A stretch of DNA of 64,000 nt, taken from the NCBI GenBank assembly GCA_965276825.1, contig OZ255630.1, forward strand, positions 1,922,001-1,986,000. The letters run 5' to 3'. A program made the translations under genes and the position numbers. Positions 47,754 to 60,425 of this stretch are shown one piece after another. Position 1 is the stretch's first letter; the number at the start of each line of letters is the position of its first letter. The notes under the pieces were generated by a model. The model did not search any database and had not been told where the DNA came from. It worked only from the letters and a program-made list of their open reading frames with translations. This DNA is from G965276765 sp965276825. GTDB lineage: Bacteria > Actinomycetota > Acidimicrobiia > Acidimicrobiales > Palsa-688.

Positions 47754-48251
47754 ATAACGGAGCGCAGACCAGCGACCGACGAGGAGGCGAGGGCGCTGGC
47801 GTCGTCGCTGCGACTGCGGATCCTGCGCATCTGCGTCGGGGACGCCCACACCAACAAGGAGATCGCCGAGCGTCTCGGGCGGGACCCGGCGAGCACCCTG
47901 CACCACGTCAGGACCCTCGTGCGAACAGGATTCCTCCAACCCCAGAGCGAGCGACGAGGCCCACGCGGCGCCCGTGAGGTGCCCTACCTGTCGACCAGGA
48001 AGTCCTGGCAGCTCAGCACCCCGGGCGGTAACCGCATCATGCTCGAGACCTTCCTGGCCGAGCTCGCCCTCGTCCCTGCCGAGAACGTCGACACCACTCG
48101 GCTCGGGCTGCGCCTCTCCCCGGCCGACATGGCCGCCTTCCAGGCGGGGCTTCGCGACCTGCTCGACGACTTCGCCGACCGCCCTGACGATCCGTCGGCG
48201 CCGGCGTGGTCGCTCTTCGTCACCCTCCACCCCGATCCCAACCGGCCCTGA
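47754..48251 (+). CDS. Winged helix-turn-helix regulator, apparent ATA start
   Basis: The 165-residue protein has an ArsR-like winged helix: ATDEEARALASSLRLRILRI, CVGDAHTNKEIAERLGRDPASTLHHVRTLVRTGFLQP and the wing GPRGAREVPYLSTRKSWQL, then a helical C-terminal domain. The open frame has no ATG, GTG or TTG before the helix-turn-helix. The codon at the position of the expected start (M-T-E-R-R-P) is ATA at 47754, with a strong AGGGAGGGG site 7 bases upstream. Starting at the first GTG (47919) would remove the DNA-binding domain. It probably represses the divergent exporter. Confidence 0.75.
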   Translation: MTERRPATDEEARALASSLRLRILRICVGDAHTNKEIAERLGRDPASTLHHVRTLVRTGFLQPQSERRGPRGAREVPYLSTRKSWQLSTPGGNRIMLETFLAELALVPAENVDTTRLGLRLSPADMAAFQAGLRDLLDDFADRPDDPSAPAWSLFVTLHPDPNRP

Positions 48252-48274
48252 TCGGCTCAGGTCATCCTGGGCTC

Positions 48275-49489
48275 CTACGAGCTTGCGGTCGGGGGCCACG
48301 CGCCGGACACCAGGCGGCCACCGACGACCACGGCGGTGACCAGGTCGACGCCGGGCCGGTACCCGAGCCAGGAGGCCGCGGGGGCGTCGAGCACGGCGAG
48401 GTCGGCCCGCCGGCCCGGCACCAGGCGGCCGATGTCGTCGCGGCGGAGGGCGTCGGCGCCGCCGGCGGTCGCCGCATCGACGGCCTCGGGGATGGTCATG
48501 CCCATCTCCCGGACGGCCAGCGCGATGACCAGGGACATCGAGGTGGTGAAGCTGGAGCCTGGGTTGCAGTCGCTGGCCAGGGCGACGCGGACGCCGGCGT
48601 CGATCAGCCGCCTGGCGTCGGGGTAGGGCGACCGGGTGGAGAACTCGGCGGTCGGGAGCAGCGTGGCCACCGTCGACGATTCGGCCAGCACGGACCCGGC
48701 CAGCGCCTCGATGTCGGCGTCGTCGAGGTGGCTGCAGTGGTCGACCGACGCCGCGCCGAGCTCGACGGCCACGCGGACCCCTGGACCCGGGCCGAGCTGG
48801 TTGCCGTGCACCCGCAGCCCGAGGCCGGCGGCGCGGGCGGCCAGCAGCACGGCCCGGGACTGGTCGGCGTCGAAGGCGCCCCGCTCGCAGAAGGCGTCGG
48901 CCCACCTGGCGAGCGGCGCGCAGCGGTCGAGCATCGGCCCGCGCAGCAGGTCGACGTAGTCGTCGGGCCGTCCGGCGTACTCGGCGGGCACCACGTGGGC
49001 GCCGAGCCACGTGCGCTCGCCGGTCACGGTGGCGGCGGCGGCGAGCAGGCGGGGCTCGGTGTCGAGGTCGAGGCCGTAGCCGCTCTTGACCTCGAGGGTG
49101 GTGGTCCCGCTGGCCAGCGCCTCGGCGGCCAGGCGGCGCACCCCGGCGACCAGGTCGGCGTCGCTCGCCGCCCGAGTCGCCTCGACGGTGGTGCGGATGC
49201 CCCCCGCGGCGTAGGGGCGACCGGCCATCCGGGCCTCCCACTCGGCGGCTCGCTCGCCGGCGAAGACCAGATGGGTGTGGCTGTCGACGAAGCCGGGGAT
49301 CACGGCCCGGCCGCCGAGGTCGACCCGGTCGGCGCCGACGCCGTCGGGCAGGTCACGCTCCACTCCGACCCAGGCGACGGTCCCGTCGGCCGCGCACACC
49401 AGGGCTGCGCCCGCCAGGCGCGCCGGCGACCCGGGCGCCGGGTCGCAGGTGACGAGCTCGCCGATGCCGGTCAGGACCAGGCCGTCCAC
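48275..49489 (-). CDS. hutI: Imidazolonepropionase
   Basis: The 404-residue amidohydrolase opens the imidazolone ring to N-formimino-L-glutamate in histidine degradation. It has VIPGFVDSHTHLVFAGERAAEW with the metal-binding HxH, GIRTTVEATR, the second histidine in LGAHVVPAEY, RVHGNQLGPG, and ASDCNPGSSFTTSMSLV with the metal Asp. GTG at 49489 is preferred because GGGGAGG lies 7 bases upstream; GTG at 49510 is an alternative that overlaps hutF further. It is the last hut gene. Confidence 0.93.
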   Translation of the reverse strand: MDGLVLTGIGELVTCDPAPGSPARLAGAALVCAADGTVAWVGVERDLPDGVGADRVDLGGRAVIPGFVDSHTHLVFAGERAAEWEARMAGRPYAAGGIRTTVEATRAASDADLVAGVRRLAAEALASGTTTLEVKSGYGLDLDTEPRLLAAAATVTGERTWLGAHVVPAEYAGRPDDYVDLLRGPMLDRCAPLARWADAFCERGAFDADQSRAVLLAARAAGLGLRVHGNQLGPGPGVRVAVELGAASVDHCSHLDDADIEALAGSVLAESSTVATLLPTAEFSTRSPYPDARRLIDAGVRVALASDCNPGSSFTTSMSLVIALAVREMGMTIPEAVDAATAGGADALRRDDIGRLVPGRRADLAVLDAPAASWLGYRPGVDLVTAVVVGGRLVSGAWPPTASS

Positions 49490-49491
49490 GG

Positions 49492-50871
49492 TCAGGCCTC
49501 CCCGGCCCACAGGCCGCTGATGGCCCGGTCGAGGGCGGCGCCGACGTCGCCGACGGCGAGGTGGCGCCTGCCGGCCACCACCTGGCGGCCGCCGACGACC
49601 ACGTCGGTCACGTCGGCTGCCGCGCCGGCGAAGACGGCGGCCGCCGCCGCGCCCTCACCGCCGGGGCCGAGGGTGCCGGCGAGGCGCACGCCGCCGAGCC
49701 CGATCGTGGTGAGGTCGGCGAGGGCGCCGACCTCGACGCGGCCGGTGTCGGGCCAGCCGATGGATCCCGCGCCTCCTTCGGTGGCGGCGCGCAGGAGGGC
49801 AGCGGGGGCGTGGCTGCCGCGCCGGCCGGTGGCCAGCCGCTCGTCGAGCTCGACGGCCCTGGCCTCTTCGAGCAGGTCGATCACCGCGTGGGAGTCGCTC
49901 CCGAGGCAGAGCTCGACCCCCGCGGCGCGCAGGGCGGCCGCCGGGCCGATCCCGTCGGCCAGGTCGCGCTCGGTGGTCGGGCACAGGCACACCCACGCGC
50001 CGGCCGCGCCCAGCGTGTCGACATCGGCGCCGTCGAGGTGGGTGGCGTGCACGGCGGTGAACCGGGCGTCGACGGCCCCGAGGTCGGCGAGGAGCCGGGT
50101 CGGGGTCTTGTCGTAGGCGGCCAGGCAGGCGTCGTTCTCGGCCGGCTGCTCGCTGACGTGGGCGTGGAGCGGCGCGTCGTGGCGGCGGGCCCATGCGGCC
50201 ACCGCGGCGATGGACGCCGGTGGCACGGCCCGCACCGAGTGGACGGCCGCGCCGACGCGCACCGTCGGCGACCGGCCGATGGAGGCCGCGGTGCGCTCGA
50301 CCCGACTGGCCCAGCCCTCGGCGTCACCGTCGCCGAAGCGGCGCTGCGGCGCCGACGCGGCCTCGCCGATCCCGCCGGTCAGGTAGCAGGTGTCGATGAG
50401 GGTGAGCCGGATCCCGGCGGTCGACGCGGCGTCGACGAGGGCCTCGGCCATCGGGTCGCCGCCCGGGTAGGGGCGGCCTTCGACGTCGTGGTGGAGGTAG
50501 TGGAACTCCCCGACCGCCGTGATCCCCGCCTGCGCCATCTCGGCGTAGACCGCCGTGGCCAGCCGGCGGTAGCCGTCGGGGTCGAGCCTGGCCGCCACGG
50601 CGTACATCCGCTGCCGCCACGTCCAGAACGAGCCTTCCCCGGCGGCGTGGGTCCATCCCCGGAGGGCCCGGTGGAAGGCGTGGGAGTGGGCGTTGACCAG
50701 ACCGGGGAGGGTGAGCCCGTCGAGGCGGGTGGCCCGGGCGGCGTCGGCCTCGGCCACCCCGGCGGAGACGGTGGTGACGACCCCGTGGGAGTCGACCTCC
50801 ACCAGCACCCCGGGCGTGGCGTCGTCGCCGCCGAGCCAGGCCAGGCGGCACCACCACGCCCCTGCGGTCAT
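49492..50871 (-). CDS. hutF: Formimidoylglutamate deiminase
   Basis: The 459-residue metal-dependent amidohydrolase converts N-formimino-L-glutamate to N-formyl-L-glutamate and ammonia, so the pathway ends by deformylation rather than by HutG formiminoglutamase. It has LTLPGLVNAHSHAFHRALRGWTH with the metal HxH, FWTWRQRMYAVAARLDPDGY, the histidines of HAHVSEQPAEND and VHATHLD, CPTTERDLADGIGPAAAL and LGSDSHAVIDLLEEARAVEL. The ATG overlaps the hutH stop by 4 bases. Confidence 0.93.
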   Translation of the reverse strand: MTAGAWWCRLAWLGGDDATPGVLVEVDSHGVVTTVSAGVAEADAARATRLDGLTLPGLVNAHSHAFHRALRGWTHAAGEGSFWTWRQRMYAVAARLDPDGYRRLATAVYAEMAQAGITAVGEFHYLHHDVEGRPYPGGDPMAEALVDAASTAGIRLTLIDTCYLTGGIGEAASAPQRRFGDGDAEGWASRVERTAASIGRSPTVRVGAAVHSVRAVPPASIAAVAAWARRHDAPLHAHVSEQPAENDACLAAYDKTPTRLLADLGAVDARFTAVHATHLDGADVDTLGAAGAWVCLCPTTERDLADGIGPAAALRAAGVELCLGSDSHAVIDLLEEARAVELDERLATGRRGSHAPAALLRAATEGGAGSIGWPDTGRVEVGALADLTTIGLGGVRLAGTLGPGGEGAAAAAVFAGAAADVTDVVVGGRQVVAGRRHLAVGDVGAALDRAISGLWAGEA

Positions 50872-52403
50872 GCCAGCGCGTCGGTGCGGGTCTCGGCCGC
50901 GGCGAGCAGGCGCCCGTCGGCGACGGCGGCGACGGCTGCGTCGATCTCGGGGGCGAGGTGGCGGTCGGGCCCGGGACCGTCGACGACGAGGCGGAGCTCG
51001 TCGAGCACCGCGCCGGTGGCCGGCCCCGGGCGGAGCGGGGCGCGCAGGTCGAGGGCGCGGCAGGCGGTGAGGATCTCGATGGCGAGCACCCGGCCGAGCC
51101 CGTCCACGGCTCGGCGCAGCTTGCGGCCCGCGCCCCAACCCATCGAGACGTGGTCCTCCTGCATGGCCGAGCTCGGGATGGAGTCGACGCTGGCGGGCAC
51201 GGCGAGCCGCTTGAGCTCGGAGACGATCCCCGCCTGCGTGTACTGGGCGATCATGTGGCCCGAGTCGACGCCGGGGTCGTCGGCGAGGAACGGCGGCAGG
51301 CCGTGGGAGCGGGCCGGGTCGAGCATCCGGTCGGTGCGTCGCTCGCTCATCGATGCCAGGTCGGCGACCACGACGGCGAGGAAGTCGAGGACGTAGGCGA
51401 CGGGGGCGCCGTGGAAGTTGCCGTTGGACTCGACGCGGCCGTCGACCAGGACGACCGGGTTGTCGATGGCCGCGGCCAGCTCTCGCCCGGCGACGACCTC
51501 CGCATGGTCGATGGTGTCGCGCACCGCGCCGGTGACCTGGGGGGCGCAGCGCAGCGAGTAGGCGTCCTGGACCCGGGTGTCGTCCTCCCGGTGGGAGGCG
51601 ACCATGGGGCTCGACGCCAGCAGCGCCCGGAGGTTGTCGGCGCTGGCCGCCTGGCCGGGGTGGGGCCGCAGCGGTGCGTGGAGGTCCGCGGCGAAGACCG
51701 CGTCGGTGCCGAGCAGGGCCTCGACCGACAAGGCGGTGGCCAGGTCGGCGGTGGTGGCCAGGCGGCGCAGGTCGGCGACGGCGAGCAGGAGGGTGCCGAG
51801 CATGCCGTCGGTGCCGTTGATGAGAGCCAGGCCCTCCTTCTCGGCCAGCACGAGGGGGGTGATGCCGGCCTCGGAGAGGAGCTCGGCGGCCGGGCGGCGG
51901 GTCCCCCCGGCGTCGTCGGCGTCACCCTCGCCGAGCAGCACGAGGGCCACGTGGGCGAGGGGGGCGAGGTCGCCGGAGCAACCGAGCGACCCGTGCTCGG
52001 GGACGATGGGGGTGATGCCGGCGTTGAGGGCGGCGGCGTAGGCGGCGACGACTTCGGGGCGGACGCCGGTGCGCCCGGAGGCGAGGGTCTTGAGGCGCAG
52101 CAGCATCAGGGCCCGGACGACCTCCCGCTCGACGGGGGCGCCGGAGCCCGCCGCGTGGGAGCGGATCAGGCTGCGCTGGAGGTCGCGGCGCCGCTCGGGC
52201 GGGATGTGGGCGGTGGCCAGGGCCCCGAAGCCGGTGGAGATCCCGTACGCCGGGACGGGCGAGGCGGCGAGGGCCTCGACGTGGGCCCGGGCGGCGGCGA
52301 CGGCGGCCATGGCCGCGTCCGAGACGACGACGTCGTCACCGTGGCGGGCGACGGCGACCACATCGGCGCCGGTCATCCCGGAGGTGGCGATCTCGACGGT
52401 CAC
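50868..52403 (-). CDS. hutH: Histidine ammonia-lyase
   Basis: The 511-residue enzyme turns histidine into urocanate and ammonia. The MIO prosthetic group forms from Cys-Ser-Gly in HGSLGCSGDLAPLAH, the Cys variant found in Streptomyces enzymes. Also present are AYGISTGFGALATAHI near the N-terminus, KEGLALINGTDGMLG, VQDAYSLRCAPQVTGA, ESNGNFHGAPVAYVLDFL and SSAMQEDHVSMGWGAGRKLR. The GTG start overlaps the M20 gene stop by 4 bases. Confidence 0.95.
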   Translation of the reverse strand: MTVEIATSGMTGADVVAVARHGDDVVVSDAAMAAVAAARAHVEALAASPVPAYGISTGFGALATAHIPPERRRDLQRSLIRSHAAGSGAPVEREVVRALMLLRLKTLASGRTGVRPEVVAAYAAALNAGITPIVPEHGSLGCSGDLAPLAHVALVLLGEGDADDAGGTRRPAAELLSEAGITPLVLAEKEGLALINGTDGMLGTLLLAVADLRRLATTADLATALSVEALLGTDAVFAADLHAPLRPHPGQAASADNLRALLASSPMVASHREDDTRVQDAYSLRCAPQVTGAVRDTIDHAEVVAGRELAAAIDNPVVLVDGRVESNGNFHGAPVAYVLDFLAVVVADLASMSERRTDRMLDPARSHGLPPFLADDPGVDSGHMIAQYTQAGIVSELKRLAVPASVDSIPSSAMQEDHVSMGWGAGRKLRRAVDGLGRVLAIEILTACRALDLRAPLRPGPATGAVLDELRLVVDGPGPDRHLAPEIDAAVAAVADGRLLAAAETRTDALA

Positions 52404-53809
52404 GAGGCGGTCTCCTCCGGGGCGGTCTCCTCCGGGGCGGCGGTGGAAGGCGTGGCGGTGGAGGACACAGGGGCGGGGAAAGGGTGCGCCGGGGTGCGGG
52501 CCGCATCGGTGAGTGGGTGCGCCTCGGTGGCGAGGTCGCCGAGCACCGCGGTCAGCGCCTCGACACCGGCCAGGCAGTCGTCGCGCTCGGCCCGCTCGGC
52601 CGGGTCGTGGCTGACGCCGGTCGGGTTGCGGACGAAGAGCATGGCGGCGGGGACGTGGGCGGCGAGCACGGCGGCATCGTGGCCGGCGCCGGTGGGCAGC
52701 TCGGCGAAGGAGCCGACGCGCGCCTCGACGGCGCGGGCCACCCGGCCCCGCAGGACCGCGCCGAAGTCGGCTCCGGCGCTCCACGACTCCTCGGTGACGT
52801 CGACGCCGACGCCCTCGGGCGCGGCCGCGGCCCCGGCCGCGCCGGTCACGTCGTCGACCACGGCGCGCACCGTCTGGGCGTCACCGGCCCTGGCGTCGAG
52901 CCACGCGGCGGCGCGCGAGGCGATCGCATTGGTGGCCCCGGGGTGCACGGCGAGGCGTCCGACGGTGGCCACGGCGTCGCGGTCGGCCGCCGCGGCGCGG
53001 GCCGCCACGACGGTGTGGGCGAGGGGGAGGACCGGGTCGGACCGGTCGGCCAGCCTGGTGGTGCCGGCGTGGTCGCCGCGCCCGGCGAAATCGAAGCGCC
53101 AGCGCCCGTGGGGCCACACGGCGGTGGCCACGCCGACCGGGACGTCGATGCCGACCAGGGCCCGACCCTGCTCGATGTGCAGCTCGACGAACGTGCCGAT
53201 CCTCCCCAGCCTGACCGGGTCGGGCCCGCACCCGCCGGGGTCGACGCCGGCGTTCCGCAGGGCGTCGGCCAGGCTGATCCCCTGGTCGTCGACGCGGGCC
53301 AGCATGGTGCCCACGTCGATCGACCCGGTGAGCATGCGGCTGCCGACGCAGGCGATGCCCCAGCGGCCGCCCTCCTCGTCGGCGAAGTTGACCACCGCGA
53401 CGGGTCGGCGGGGCTCGACCCCGGCGGCGCGCAGCGCGTCGAGGGCGCAGAACGCCGACACCACGCCGAGCGGCCCGTCGTAGGCGCCGCCGCCGGGGAC
53501 GCTGTCGAGGTGGCTGCCGGTGACCAGGGCATCGGGGCCCGGTGGCCCCCACCAGGCCCACTGGTTGCCGTTGCCGTCCTCGTCGACGGTCAGGCTCCTG
53601 GCTGCGGCCTCGGAGCGGAACCATGCCCGCAGCTCCAGGTCGGCGTCGGTCCACGCCAGTCGCCGGTAGCCACCGGCCGGGTCGGCGCCGATGCCGGCCA
53701 GCGAACCCCACATCCGGTCGAACGTGGCCGGGTCGACCGGCGAGGACCGGGTGGGCGAGTCGGTGTCGACCGGGCGAGCCGTCGCGGCGCGCGGGGTCGG
53801 ACCGGTCAC
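52400..53809 (-). CDS. M20 amidohydrolase (allantoate amidohydrolase/N-carbamoyl amino acid hydrolase-like) in the hut operon
   Basis: The 469-residue metallo-amidohydrolase has the binuclear metal site of the M20 AllC/HyuC family: ALVTGSHLDSVPGGGAYDGPLGV, VVNFADEEGGRWG, FVELHIEQGRALVG, RGDHAGTTRLADRSD and GAGHDAAVLAAHVPAAMLFV. The C-terminal tail repeats APEET. It lies between hutU and hutH with 4-base overlaps on both sides, as in Streptomyces. No HutG-type N-formylglutamate deformylase is nearby, so this enzyme may deformylate the HutF product. Allantoate as substrate is less likely here. Confidence 0.88.
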   Translation of the reverse strand: MTGPTPRAATARPVDTDSPTRSSPVDPATFDRMWGSLAGIGADPAGGYRRLAWTDADLELRAWFRSEAAARSLTVDEDGNGNQWAWWGPPGPDALVTGSHLDSVPGGGAYDGPLGVVSAFCALDALRAAGVEPRRPVAVVNFADEEGGRWGIACVGSRMLTGSIDVGTMLARVDDQGISLADALRNAGVDPGGCGPDPVRLGRIGTFVELHIEQGRALVGIDVPVGVATAVWPHGRWRFDFAGRGDHAGTTRLADRSDPVLPLAHTVVAARAAAADRDAVATVGRLAVHPGATNAIASRAAAWLDARAGDAQTVRAVVDDVTGAAGAAAAPEGVGVDVTEESWSAGADFGAVLRGRVARAVEARVGSFAELPTGAGHDAAVLAAHVPAAMLFVRNPTGVSHDPAERAERDDCLAGVEALTAVLGDLATEAHPLTDAARTPAHPFPAPVSSTATPSTAAPEETAPEETAS

Positions 53810-55497
53810 GACGCGGTCGGGTCGCCGAAGCGCCCGGGGATGCGGATGCCGGTGGCCTCGGCCACCTCCTCGGCGCGCTCGTAGCCGGCGTCGACGTGGC
53901 GGAACACGCCGGTGCCGGGATCGTTGGTCAGCACCCGGTCGAGCTTCTGCGCGGCGAGGGGGGTGCCGTCGGCCACGCACACCTGACCGGCGTGGATGGA
54001 CCGGCCGATGCCGACACCTCCGCCGTGGTGGATCGACACCCACGACGCGCCCGAGGCCACGTTGACCATGGCGTTGAGCAACGGCCAGTCGGCGATGGCG
54101 TCGGAGCCGTCGGCCATCGCCTCGGTCTCGCGGTAGGGCGACGCGACCGATCCGCAGTCGAGGTGGTCGCGTCCGATCACGATCGGGCCGGCGACCTCGC
54201 CGTCGGCGACCAGCTGGTTGAAGCGGGCTCCGGCCTTGTCCCGCTCGCCGTAGCCCAGCCAGCAGATCCTGGCCGGGAGCCCCTGGAACGCGACACGCTC
54301 GGCCGCGCTGTGGATCCACCTGGCCAGGGGGTCGTTGTCGGGGAACAGGTCGAGCACGGCCCGGTCGGTGACGGCGATGTCGTGAGGGTCACCGCTGAGC
54401 GCCGCCCACCGGAAGGGACCTTTCCCCTCACAGAACAGCGGACGGATGTACGCAGGCACGAAGCCAGGGAAGTCGAAGGCCCGGCCGTAGCCCGCCGTGC
54501 GGGCCTCACCCCGGATGGAGTTGCCGTAGTCGAAGACCTCGGCACCGGCGTCCATGAAGCCCACCATCGCCTCGACCTGGCGGGCCATGGAGTCCTGGGC
54601 GGCCGCGGTGAACCCGGCCGGGTCCCGCTCGCGCTCCTCGGCCATGTCGGGGAAGTCGATCCCGACGGGCAGGTAGCTGAGCGGGTCGTGGGCCGAGGTC
54701 TGGTCGGTCACCACGTCGACGGCCACGCCCCGGCGGAGCAGCTCGGGGAACACCTCGGCGCAGTTGCCCTCCACCCCGACCGACACCGCCCGCCTGGCCG
54801 CCTTGTACGCGAGGACGCGGGAGACGGCGTCGTCGAGTGAGGTGGCCGCCTCGTCGAGGTAGCGGGTCTCGATGCGCCGCGCCATGCGCGACGGGTCGCA
54901 GTCGACCACCAGCGCCGTGCCCCCGTTGAGGGTCACCGCGAGGGGCTGGGCGCCCCCCATGCCGCCGAGGCCGCCGGTCAGGGTCAGCGTGCCGGCCAGC
55001 GTGCCCCCGAAGCGCTTGGCGGCCACCGCCGAGAAGGTCTCGTAGGTGCCCTGGAGGATCCCCTGGGTCCCGATGTAGATCCACGAGCCCGCCGTCATCT
55101 GACCGTACATGGTGAGCCCGAGGGCGTCGAGGCGGCGGAACTCCTCCCAGGTCGCCCACTGGGGCACCAGGTTGGAGTTGGCGATCAGGACCCGCGGAGC
55201 CCACTCGTGGGTGCGCACGACTCCGACCGGTTTGCCCGACTGCACGAGCAGGGTCTCGTCCTCGCCCAGGGTCCGCAGCGTCGCAACGATGGCGTCGAAG
55301 GCCGACCAGCTCCTCGCCGCCTTGCCGCTGCCGCCGTAGACCACCAGCTCGTCGGGGTGCTCGGCCACGTCGGGATCGAGGTTGTTCATCAGCATCCGCA
55401 TGGCCCCCTCGGCCGGCCAGGTCCGGCAGGAGCGCTCCGAGCCGCGCGGGGCCCTGACCCTTCTCGGTGCGGACTCGGTGCGGGCGGTCGAGGTCAC
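53806..55497 (-). CDS. hutU: Urocanate hydratase
   Basis: The 563-residue NAD-dependent enzyme hydrates urocanate to imidazolonepropionate. Typical segments are RMLMNNLDPDVAEHPDELVVYGG, VQSGKPVGVVRTHEWAPRVL, ANSNLVPQWATWEEF, GSWIYIGTQGILQGTYETF, LTGGLGGMGGAQPLAVTLNGG and DYGNSIRGEA, with the catalytic Cys in LPARICWLGYGERDK and SIHHGGGVGIGRSIHAG at the C-terminus. The GTG at 55497 has GGAGG 5 bases upstream. It is the first hut gene of the operon. Confidence 0.94.
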   Translation of the reverse strand: MTSTARTESAPRRVRAPRGSERSCRTWPAEGAMRMLMNNLDPDVAEHPDELVVYGGSGKAARSWSAFDAIVATLRTLGEDETLLVQSGKPVGVVRTHEWAPRVLIANSNLVPQWATWEEFRRLDALGLTMYGQMTAGSWIYIGTQGILQGTYETFSAVAAKRFGGTLAGTLTLTGGLGGMGGAQPLAVTLNGGTALVVDCDPSRMARRIETRYLDEAATSLDDAVSRVLAYKAARRAVSVGVEGNCAEVFPELLRRGVAVDVVTDQTSAHDPLSYLPVGIDFPDMAEERERDPAGFTAAAQDSMARQVEAMVGFMDAGAEVFDYGNSIRGEARTAGYGRAFDFPGFVPAYIRPLFCEGKGPFRWAALSGDPHDIAVTDRAVLDLFPDNDPLARWIHSAAERVAFQGLPARICWLGYGERDKAGARFNQLVADGEVAGPIVIGRDHLDCGSVASPYRETEAMADGSDAIADWPLLNAMVNVASGASWVSIHHGGGVGIGRSIHAGQVCVADGTPLAAQKLDRVLTNDPGTGVFRHVDAGYERAEEVAEATGIRIPGRFGDPTAS

Positions 55498-55551
55498 GGG
55501 TGCCTCCGGATGTCGGCGTCGTCGGGCAGCAGGAGCAGCTCGAAGCGGACG

Positions 55552-56532
55552 CTACCTGGCCGGTGTGTCCGTCGTCGGCCCGGCGGCGACGGTCGACAGC
55601 GTCGCCCGCGGGCGGCGGAGCACGGCGTTGAGCTCGGCGCCGAGGAGCACGGCGAGGGCGATGATGTAGAAGAACAGCAGCGCGGCGAGGGGGGCGGCGA
55701 GCGCCCCGTAGGAGACGCTGTGGAGCTTGGCGGTGGCGTAGCCCCGCACGGCCACGCTGCCGGCCAGCCAGATGAGGGTGGCCAGCACGGCGCCCGGCAG
55801 GTGCCGGCGCCAACGCACCCGCTCCGGGAGGCACAGGCGGTAAAGGGTGGCGACGACGAGCACCGACGCCAGGGCGATGCCGGGGAAGTAGGCGGCCTGG
55901 ACGACCTGGCTGACATCGGCGCGCGCCGAGGTCGGCGCCAGCTCGGTCAAGGCGCGGGGTCCGAGGACCAGCGCAGGGAGCAGGACGATCCCGGCCACCA
56001 CCGCGAGGAGGTAGAGACCGAGGGCGACCACCCGGCTGCGGACCGCGGAGCGCACGCCCCGCATGCCGTAGGCGACGGTGATGGTGTTGAGATAGGCGGA
56101 CATCGCCGTGGAACCCGACCACAGCGAGATCAGGAATCCGACGGACAGGATTGCGGCGTGCCCCCGACCGAGGATGTCGTCGAGCAGCGGGGCCACGTCA
56201 TTGGTCACCGTCTCCCTGGCGAGCACGTCGCCGGCGACGCGCAACACGTCGTCGTGGATGCGCACGATGGCCTCGTGGCCGAGCACGCCACCGAGGTAGC
56301 CGACGCTGCCGAAGACGCCGAGCAGCAGCGACGGGAGGGAGATGAGCTGCCAGAAGCCGGCCTCCGCCGACATGCCGAGCACGCGGTCCTCACCGAGCTT
56401 GCGCACGAACCGCCCCGAGCCTCGCCAGACCGACCTGGCCGACGCCTGCCTGACGACCAGGCGCAGGCTCTCGGTGTCGTCACCGCGTGACGCCGGGATG
56501 TCGGGTCCCGCGTCCACGCTGCGCTCGGCCAT
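55552..56532 (-). CDS. YihY/BrkB-family membrane protein
   Basis: The 326-residue protein has six hydrophobic segments of the YihY pattern: AGFWQLISLPSLLLGVFGSVGYLGGVLG, AILSVGFLISLWSGSTAMSAYLNTITVAYGM, VVALGLYLLAVVAGIVLLPALVLG, LPGAVLATLIWLAGSVAVRGYA and YGALAAPLAALLFFYIIALAVLLGAELNAVLR. Function of the family is unsettled. Its end lies 54 bases before hutU, same strand. Starts at ATG 56532 or 56541 are both possible; the first fits the spacing to an AGGGGGGAG site better. It diverges from metH. Confidence 0.85.
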   Translation of the reverse strand: MAERSVDAGPDIPASRGDDTESLRLVVRQASARSVWRGSGRFVRKLGEDRVLGMSAEAGFWQLISLPSLLLGVFGSVGYLGGVLGHEAIVRIHDDVLRVAGDVLARETVTNDVAPLLDDILGRGHAAILSVGFLISLWSGSTAMSAYLNTITVAYGMRGVRSAVRSRVVALGLYLLAVVAGIVLLPALVLGPRALTELAPTSARADVSQVVQAAYFPGIALASVLVVATLYRLCLPERVRWRRHLPGAVLATLIWLAGSVAVRGYATAKLHSVSYGALAAPLAALLFFYIIALAVLLGAELNAVLRRPRATLSTVAAGPTTDTPAR

Positions 56533-56562
56533 TTCTCCCATTCTCCCCCCTGGACGCACCGG

Positions 56563-56568
56563 TACGCT
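56563..56568 (+). promoter_or_regulatory. -10 box of metH (leaderless)
   Basis: TACGCT ends 6 bases before the GTG start at 56575; there is no ribosome binding site and no room for a cobalamin riboswitch. Confidence 0.5.
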
Positions 56569-56574
56569 TCTGCG

Positions 56575-60066
<3,492 letters not shown>

Positions 60067-60113
60067 GCGGGGGTTGAGCCGGGCTCGAGCGCCATCCCGA
60101 TGACGCACCGCCG

Positions 60114-60395
60114 GTGATCCTGGTCGACGAGGCCCGCTGGCCCTGGCGCGGACGACGGTGGGCCCACCTGGTCTCCGACGCCTCCTACGACGAGCTGCAC
60201 GCCTTCGCGGCGCGCCTCGGCATCCCTCGCCGGGCGTTCCAGGGCGACCACTACGATGTGCCGACCGAGTGGCGCCTGACCGCCATCGAGCTCGGCGCCG
60301 CCCCGGTGCCCAGCCGGGAGCTGCTGACCCGGCTGCGCGACGCCGGGCTCCGCCTCTCCCCCGCCGAGCGCCGGCGGGGTCGCCCGACGAGATAG
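60114..60395 (+). CDS. DUF4031 family protein
   Basis: The 93-residue protein matches DUF4031: ILVDEARWPWRGRRWAHLVSD, SYDELHAFAARLGIPRRAFQ, GDHYDVPTEWRLTAIELGA and SRELLTRLRDAGLRLSP. The conserved Trp, His and Asp residues suggest a small enzyme or nucleotide-binding fold, but no function is established. The GTG start lies 47 bases after metH and the gene is probably co-transcribed with it. Confidence 0.85.
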   Translation: MILVDEARWPWRGRRWAHLVSDASYDELHAFAARLGIPRRAFQGDHYDVPTEWRLTAIELGAAPVPSRELLTRLRDAGLRLSPAERRRGRPTR

Positions 60396-60425
60396 CAGCC
60401 CCGCCCTCGCGGTGCCAGGGCTTCT

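Noticed and set aside
55498..55551. Short open frame VRFELLLLPDDADIRRHP before hutU
   Set aside because: It has no start codon and no recognisable family; it ends at the hutU start region and is probably chance.
56542..56574. Cobalamin riboswitch before metH
   Set aside because: Only 33 bases separate the divergent genes and the metH promoter box is 6 bases from its start, so there is no room for one.
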